From: Shouchella rhizosphaerae
GTDB lineage: Bacteria > Bacillota > Bacilli > Bacillales > Bacillaceae_D
DNA: 64,000 nt
NCBI RefSeq assembly: GCF_900142675.1
Contig: NZ_FRBS01000006.1
Span: 124,001-188,000 of the forward strand
Direction of reading: 5' to 3'
Under the pieces are notes generated by a model. The model had not been told where the DNA came from. It did no database searches and saw nothing but the letters and a program-made list of their open reading frames with translations. Below are positions 60,545 through 64,000 of the stretch, piece by piece (the first letter of the stretch is position 1; each line of letters begins with the position of its first letter). The translations under genes and the position numbers were made by a program.

Positions 60545-61828
60545 ATGGATTTAACGATCGCTTTAATTATCATGTTTGCTCTGATCATATTGAATATTCC
60601 TGTAGCCTACGCCATTATTGCCGGCTGCGCCTACTACTTTATCATGAATGATAGCTTCACCCATGAAATCTTAATCCAACGAATGATGAGTGGCGTAGAA
60701 TCCTTTCCTCTCCTTGCGATCGTTTTCTTTATAACAGCAGGGATTCTGATGAACTATACCGGAATTACGGAAAGAATGCTTAACTTTGCCCAAGTCATGA
60801 CTGGCCATATGACAGGTGGGCTAGCGAAAGTCAACGTATTGCTCAGTGTGCTGATGGGAGGTTTATCGGGGTCTAATATCGCGGATGCGGCCATGCAGTC
60901 CAAAGTACTTGTGCCGCAAATGACGAAGCGCAATTATCCGCCTGCTTTCTCGACTGTATTAACAGCGGCAACGTCTCTGATTACACCGATCATTCCACCA
61001 GGGATAGCCTTAATTATGTACGGCTATATCGGGAACGTGTCTATTGGCAACCTGTTTTTAGCTGGCATTGTACCGGGTTTAATGCTTAGTGTGATTTTCT
61101 TAATACTTGTTCATTTTATTGCTAAAAAGAGAGGCTTTGAAACGGAAAAAAAGCCAGCGGCTAAACCAAAAGAGATGCTCATTGCTTCTAAGGATGCAGC
61201 GTTTGCGATTTTGTTGCCGATTATCATTATTGGTGGAATTCGCTTTGGCGTGTTCAGCCCAACGGAGGCCGGAGCGATTGCCGTTATTTATGCTCTTATT
61301 TTAGGGTTTTTTATTTATCGCCAGATGAAGGGCAATCAGCTCGTTACCGCTTTAAAAGAATCGGTCAATTTAACGGCCACGATCATGATCATTATTGCGG
61401 CAGGAACGGCCTTCGGCTGGATTTTAACGCTGGAGCAGATTCCACAGCAACTAACTGGCACGGTAACCAATTTTATCGAGAGCCCTGCTCTGTTTTTATT
61501 AGTCATTATGGTCTTTTTACTCGTAGTAGGCATGTTTATTGAAGGCAACGTTTTACTTATTATACTAACACCTATCTTTATGCCTATGATTCAAACATTC
61601 GGTATAGATCCTGTGCATTTTGGGCTTTTCTTTATTCTTTGCCTTAGTGTTGGAACGATCACTCCTCCTATCGGGACGATTATGTTTACGACAACGGCAA
61701 TTACTAAAGTGAAAATTGAAGATTTTATTAAAGAGGCATGGCCTTTTTATATTGTTTTAATCATTGCGATTTTGCTTGTTGCCTATTTCCCAGCAATTTC
61801 CCTATGGCTGCCTTCTCTGTTCTCCTAA
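60545..61828 (+). CDS. dctM: TRAP transporter large permease DctM
   Basis: A 427-residue membrane protein with about 12 helices that forms the sodium-coupled channel. Conserved segments are GVESFPLLAIVFFITAGILM, GGLSGSNIADAAMQSK, and LITPIIPPGIALIMYG, with SVGTITPPIGTIMFTTTAIT in the second half. These hold the sodium and substrate sites in the family. It follows dctQ at 2 bases. A gap of about 100 bases, with no clear terminator, precedes uxaA. Confidence 0.95.
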   Translation: MDLTIALIIMFALIILNIPVAYAIIAGCAYYFIMNDSFTHEILIQRMMSGVESFPLLAIVFFITAGILMNYTGITERMLNFAQVMTGHMTGGLAKVNVLLSVLMGGLSGSNIADAAMQSKVLVPQMTKRNYPPAFSTVLTAATSLITPIIPPGIALIMYGYIGNVSIGNLFLAGIVPGLMLSVIFLILVHFIAKKRGFETEKKPAAKPKEMLIASKDAAFAILLPIIIIGGIRFGVFSPTEAGAIAVIYALILGFFIYRQMKGNQLVTALKESVNLTATIMIIIAAGTAFGWILTLEQIPQQLTGTVTNFIESPALFLLVIMVFLLVVGMFIEGNVLLIILTPIFMPMIQTFGIDPVHFGLFFILCLSVGTITPPIGTIMFTTTAITKVKIEDFIKEAWPFYIVLIIAILLVAYFPAISLWLPSLFS

Positions 61829-61932
61829 TTAAATAAGGATCGATGAAGCCATCCACTCTAACGGTATTCAGCGACAACTGGACACTGTGAGGTAGATTAA
61901 ATCCATGTTTAACAAATAAGGAGGTTTTGATT

Positions 61933-63426
61933 TTGTCTAACGCTTTTTTTCAAGTTCACCCGACAGACAATGTCATCGTCAGTTTAAAAGACTTGCAAAA
62001 AGATCAACGTATCCAGTTTAAAGAAGAGCATATTCCTTTATCCAGAGACGTTCCTTCTGGGCACAAAATTGCAATCAGAGACATCGCTGTAGGAGAAGAC
62101 ATCGTAAAATACGGATTCCCTATTGGCAAAGCAAGCAAGCCAATTCAAAAAGGCGATTGGGTACACACCGATAATGTTGTAACGAAGCTATCAGGAACGC
62201 TCGAATATCAGTATCAACATAAATCACAGCCGTTTCGTGTTCGGGAATCCGCAACCACTTTTGATGGGTACTGGCGCAAAAACGGGGAAGCGGGCATTCG
62301 TAATGAAATATGGATTATCAATACCGTGGGCTGTATTAATAAAACAGCAGAGATTCTCGCGAAAATGGGAAATGAGGCATTTCAAGAGGAAGGGATCGAT
62401 GGCATCTATCATTTTCCTCATCCCCTAGGCTGCTCCCAACTAGGCGATGATTTGCATAACACTCAAAAAATATTAGGAAGACTCGTAGAGCATCCTAACG
62501 CTGCAGCGGTTCTCGTATTAGGTCTAGGGTGTGAGAACAACTTTATAGAATCGTTTAAACAGGTTCTATCAGAAATCGATAAAGAACGAGTAAAGTTTCT
62601 CGCGGTCCAAGATGTCGAGGACGAACTTGAGGAAGGGCTGGATTTACTCGGGAGTCTGGTCAGCTATGCAAAAACATTTAAAAAAGAGCCTATTCCTCTA
62701 TCAAAGTTAAAAGTTGGTTTAAAATGCGGAGGATCTGACGGATTTTCAGGAATTACAGCGAATCCGATGGTCGGAGCGTTTTCCGATATGCTTATCTCCG
62801 CAGGAGGGACAACGATTTTGACGGAAGTGCCTGAAATGTTTGGCGCAGAGACGATTCTGATGGAGCGGGTTACGGATAAAAAGGTATTTAACGATTTAGT
62901 CGATGTGGTAAATGGTTTCAAAGAGTATTTCCTTAAGTACAACCAGCCGGTCTACGAAAATCCATCTCCAGGCAATAAAAAAGGAGGCATTACAACACTG
63001 GAGGAAAAGTCACTTGGTTGTGTCCAAAAAGGTGGATTTGCCCCTGTCGTCGACGTCCTCCCTTATGGTTCTAAGGTTACAAAGCAGGGGCTGAACATCG
63101 TACAAGGGCCAGGAAACGACTTAGTATCTGTCACAAACCTTGCTGCAGCTGGTGCCCATATCGTGCTGTTCACAACAGGAAGGGGAACCCCGTTTGGCGG
63201 GCCTGTGCCAACGGTTAAAATCTCAACCAATACCGCCCTATTTGAAAAGAAGAAGAACTGGATTGATTATAACGCCGGACAGCTCATTCAAGGCAGCAGC
63301 ATGGACGATGTCAAAGAGGACTTTTTCACCTATTTGCTTCAGGTCGCTTCGGGAGAAAAGAAGACAAAAAATGAGCAGTACGGTTTTAAAGAGATCGCTA
63401 TTTTTAAGGATGGCGTGACCCTTTAA
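61933..63426 (+). CDS. uxaA: Altronate dehydratase
   Basis: A 497-residue enzyme that dehydrates D-altronate to 2-keto-3-deoxygluconate in the galacturonate pathway. It has an N-terminal SAF domain (about 1-95) and a C-terminal catalytic part with GIRNEIWIINTVGCINKTA, YHFPHPLGCSQLGDD and KCGGSDGFSGITANP. A TTG at 61927 lies only 2 bases after AAGGAGG; the TTG at 61933 is 8 bases away and is preferred. The following uxaB starts 29 bases downstream. Confidence 0.95.
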   Translation: MSNAFFQVHPTDNVIVSLKDLQKDQRIQFKEEHIPLSRDVPSGHKIAIRDIAVGEDIVKYGFPIGKASKPIQKGDWVHTDNVVTKLSGTLEYQYQHKSQPFRVRESATTFDGYWRKNGEAGIRNEIWIINTVGCINKTAEILAKMGNEAFQEEGIDGIYHFPHPLGCSQLGDDLHNTQKILGRLVEHPNAAAVLVLGLGCENNFIESFKQVLSEIDKERVKFLAVQDVEDELEEGLDLLGSLVSYAKTFKKEPIPLSKLKVGLKCGGSDGFSGITANPMVGAFSDMLISAGGTTILTEVPEMFGAETILMERVTDKKVFNDLVDVVNGFKEYFLKYNQPVYENPSPGNKKGGITTLEEKSLGCVQKGGFAPVVDVLPYGSKVTKQGLNIVQGPGNDLVSVTNLAAAGAHIVLFTTGRGTPFGGPVPTVKISTNTALFEKKKNWIDYNAGQLIQGSSMDDVKEDFFTYLLQVASGEKKTKNEQYGFKEIAIFKDGVTL

Positions 63427-63455
63427 CGCTCATCAAATAAAAAGGGGACCTCTAA

Positions 63456-64000
63456 ATGGAACAATTATCAAAAAAATTCATAGCTCACAATCAAGCTAAA
63501 AAGCAGCTCCTACAGGACGCAAACGAAGCTTGCAACGCGCATTTGCCGGAGCGTATCATCCAGTTTGGCGAGGGGAATTTTTTGCGCGGCTTTGTCGATT
63601 GGATGATTCATACGTTGAATAAAAAGGGCTTGTTTAATGGCTCGATTGTAGCGATACAGCCGACTCCACACGGTAAAGTAGTGCCTAAATTAAACGCACA
63701 GGACGGGTTGTATACGTTGGCGCAGCGGGGAATGTTGAATGGAACAGAGGTAGATGAAAGGGAGATTGTGACGTCGATCAGCAGGGGGATTAACCCTTAC
63801 ACAGATTGGCAAAAGGTTCTTGAGGTAGCAGAAAACATAGACGTTCGTTTTATGTTCTCCAACACCACTGAAGCTGGATTGACGTATTTGCATGAGGAGT
63901 ACGACAAGGCACGCTCTCCCCTGTCTTTTCCAGGAAAAGTGGCCGCTTATCTCTATCACCGCTTTCAAACGTTCCAAGGTGCGAAGGAAGCGGGCATGAT
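63456..64000 (+). CDS. uxaB: Tagaturonate reductase, N-terminal part
   Basis: The first 181 codons are in the window; the rest lies beyond the right edge. The enzyme reduces D-tagaturonate to D-altronate with NADH. The mannitol-dehydrogenase-type opening is clear: IIQFGEGNFLRGFVDWMIHT, then SIVAIQPTPHGKVVPKLNAQ, then FMFSNTTEAGL. ATG follows AAAGGGG. It continues the uxaA operon. Confidence 0.93.
   Translation, partial: MEQLSKKFIAHNQAKKQLLQDANEACNAHLPERIIQFGEGNFLRGFVDWMIHTLNKKGLFNGSIVAIQPTPHGKVVPKLNAQDGLYTLAQRGMLNGTEVDEREIVTSISRGINPYTDWQKVLEVAENIDVRFMFSNTTEAGLTYLHEEYDKARSPLSFPGKVAAYLYHRFQTFQGAKEAGM

Overview
The window looks like a chromosomal segment of a low-to-mid-GC Bacillaceae bacterium, probably an alkaliphilic Bacillus relative such as the Shouchella/Alkalihalobacillus clausii group. 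This placement is inference from gene content and style: strong AGGAGG ribosome binding sites, TTG and GTG starts, sigma-A promoters, CcpA-type cre boxes, lipobox binding proteins, and ara, iol and uxa genes of the Bacillus type. No rRNA, tRNA, CRISPR array or intact insertion sequence was recognised.

Left edge (1-5.1 kb): an AT-richer accessory stretch with a truncated membrane acyltransferase, a two-component system, a LysR regulator divergent from an L-2-amino-thiazoline-4-carboxylate-hydrolase-family gene, and a region with apparent gene remnants that ends at a terminator. The base composition rises clearly after about 5.1 kb.

Pectin and arabinan region (5.2-30.2 kb): a secreted rhamnogalacturonan lyase with FnIII and FIMAH domains is followed by a CUT1 sugar importer, the GH51 arabinofuranosidase abfA, a second CUT1 importer and a YesL-type protein. 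Next come an ArsR-like and an AraC regulator, the operon araL-araM-araD-araB-araA, a CUT2 monosaccharide importer and a GH4 glycosidase. Together they form a path from pectin side chains outside the cell to D-xylulose 5-phosphate inside. cre-like boxes precede abfA, the second importer, araL and the CUT2 importer.

Transport and resistance region (30.4-37.9 kb): an AT-rich two-gene ABC exporter; a small-multidrug-export-family protein; an operon coding for an apparently ATPase-dead ABC domain fused to a LytTR DNA-binding domain plus an ABC-2 permease; a paired SMR system with its TetR regulator (yvdRST-like) and two identical operator palindromes; and a DHA2-type MFS drug exporter.

Inositol region (38.0-50.1 kb): iolR divergent from iolA-B-C-D-E-G-J, a second Gfo/Idh dehydrogenase and a sodium:solute symporter. 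The iolR-iolA gap holds tandem 11-mers matching the IolR operator and a cre-like box.

Right part (50.3-64 kb): a DUF421 protein, metY, a cysteine-cluster protein behind an attenuator-like leader, a third CUT1 importer, an AraC regulator, and a hexuronate operon. That operon has a zinc dehydrogenase, TRAP transporter dctPQM, uxaA and uxaB; uxaB runs off the window. A perfect cre box precedes the TRAP genes. The three CUT1 importers have no ATPase gene here, which suggests a shared MsmX-type ATPase encoded elsewhere.
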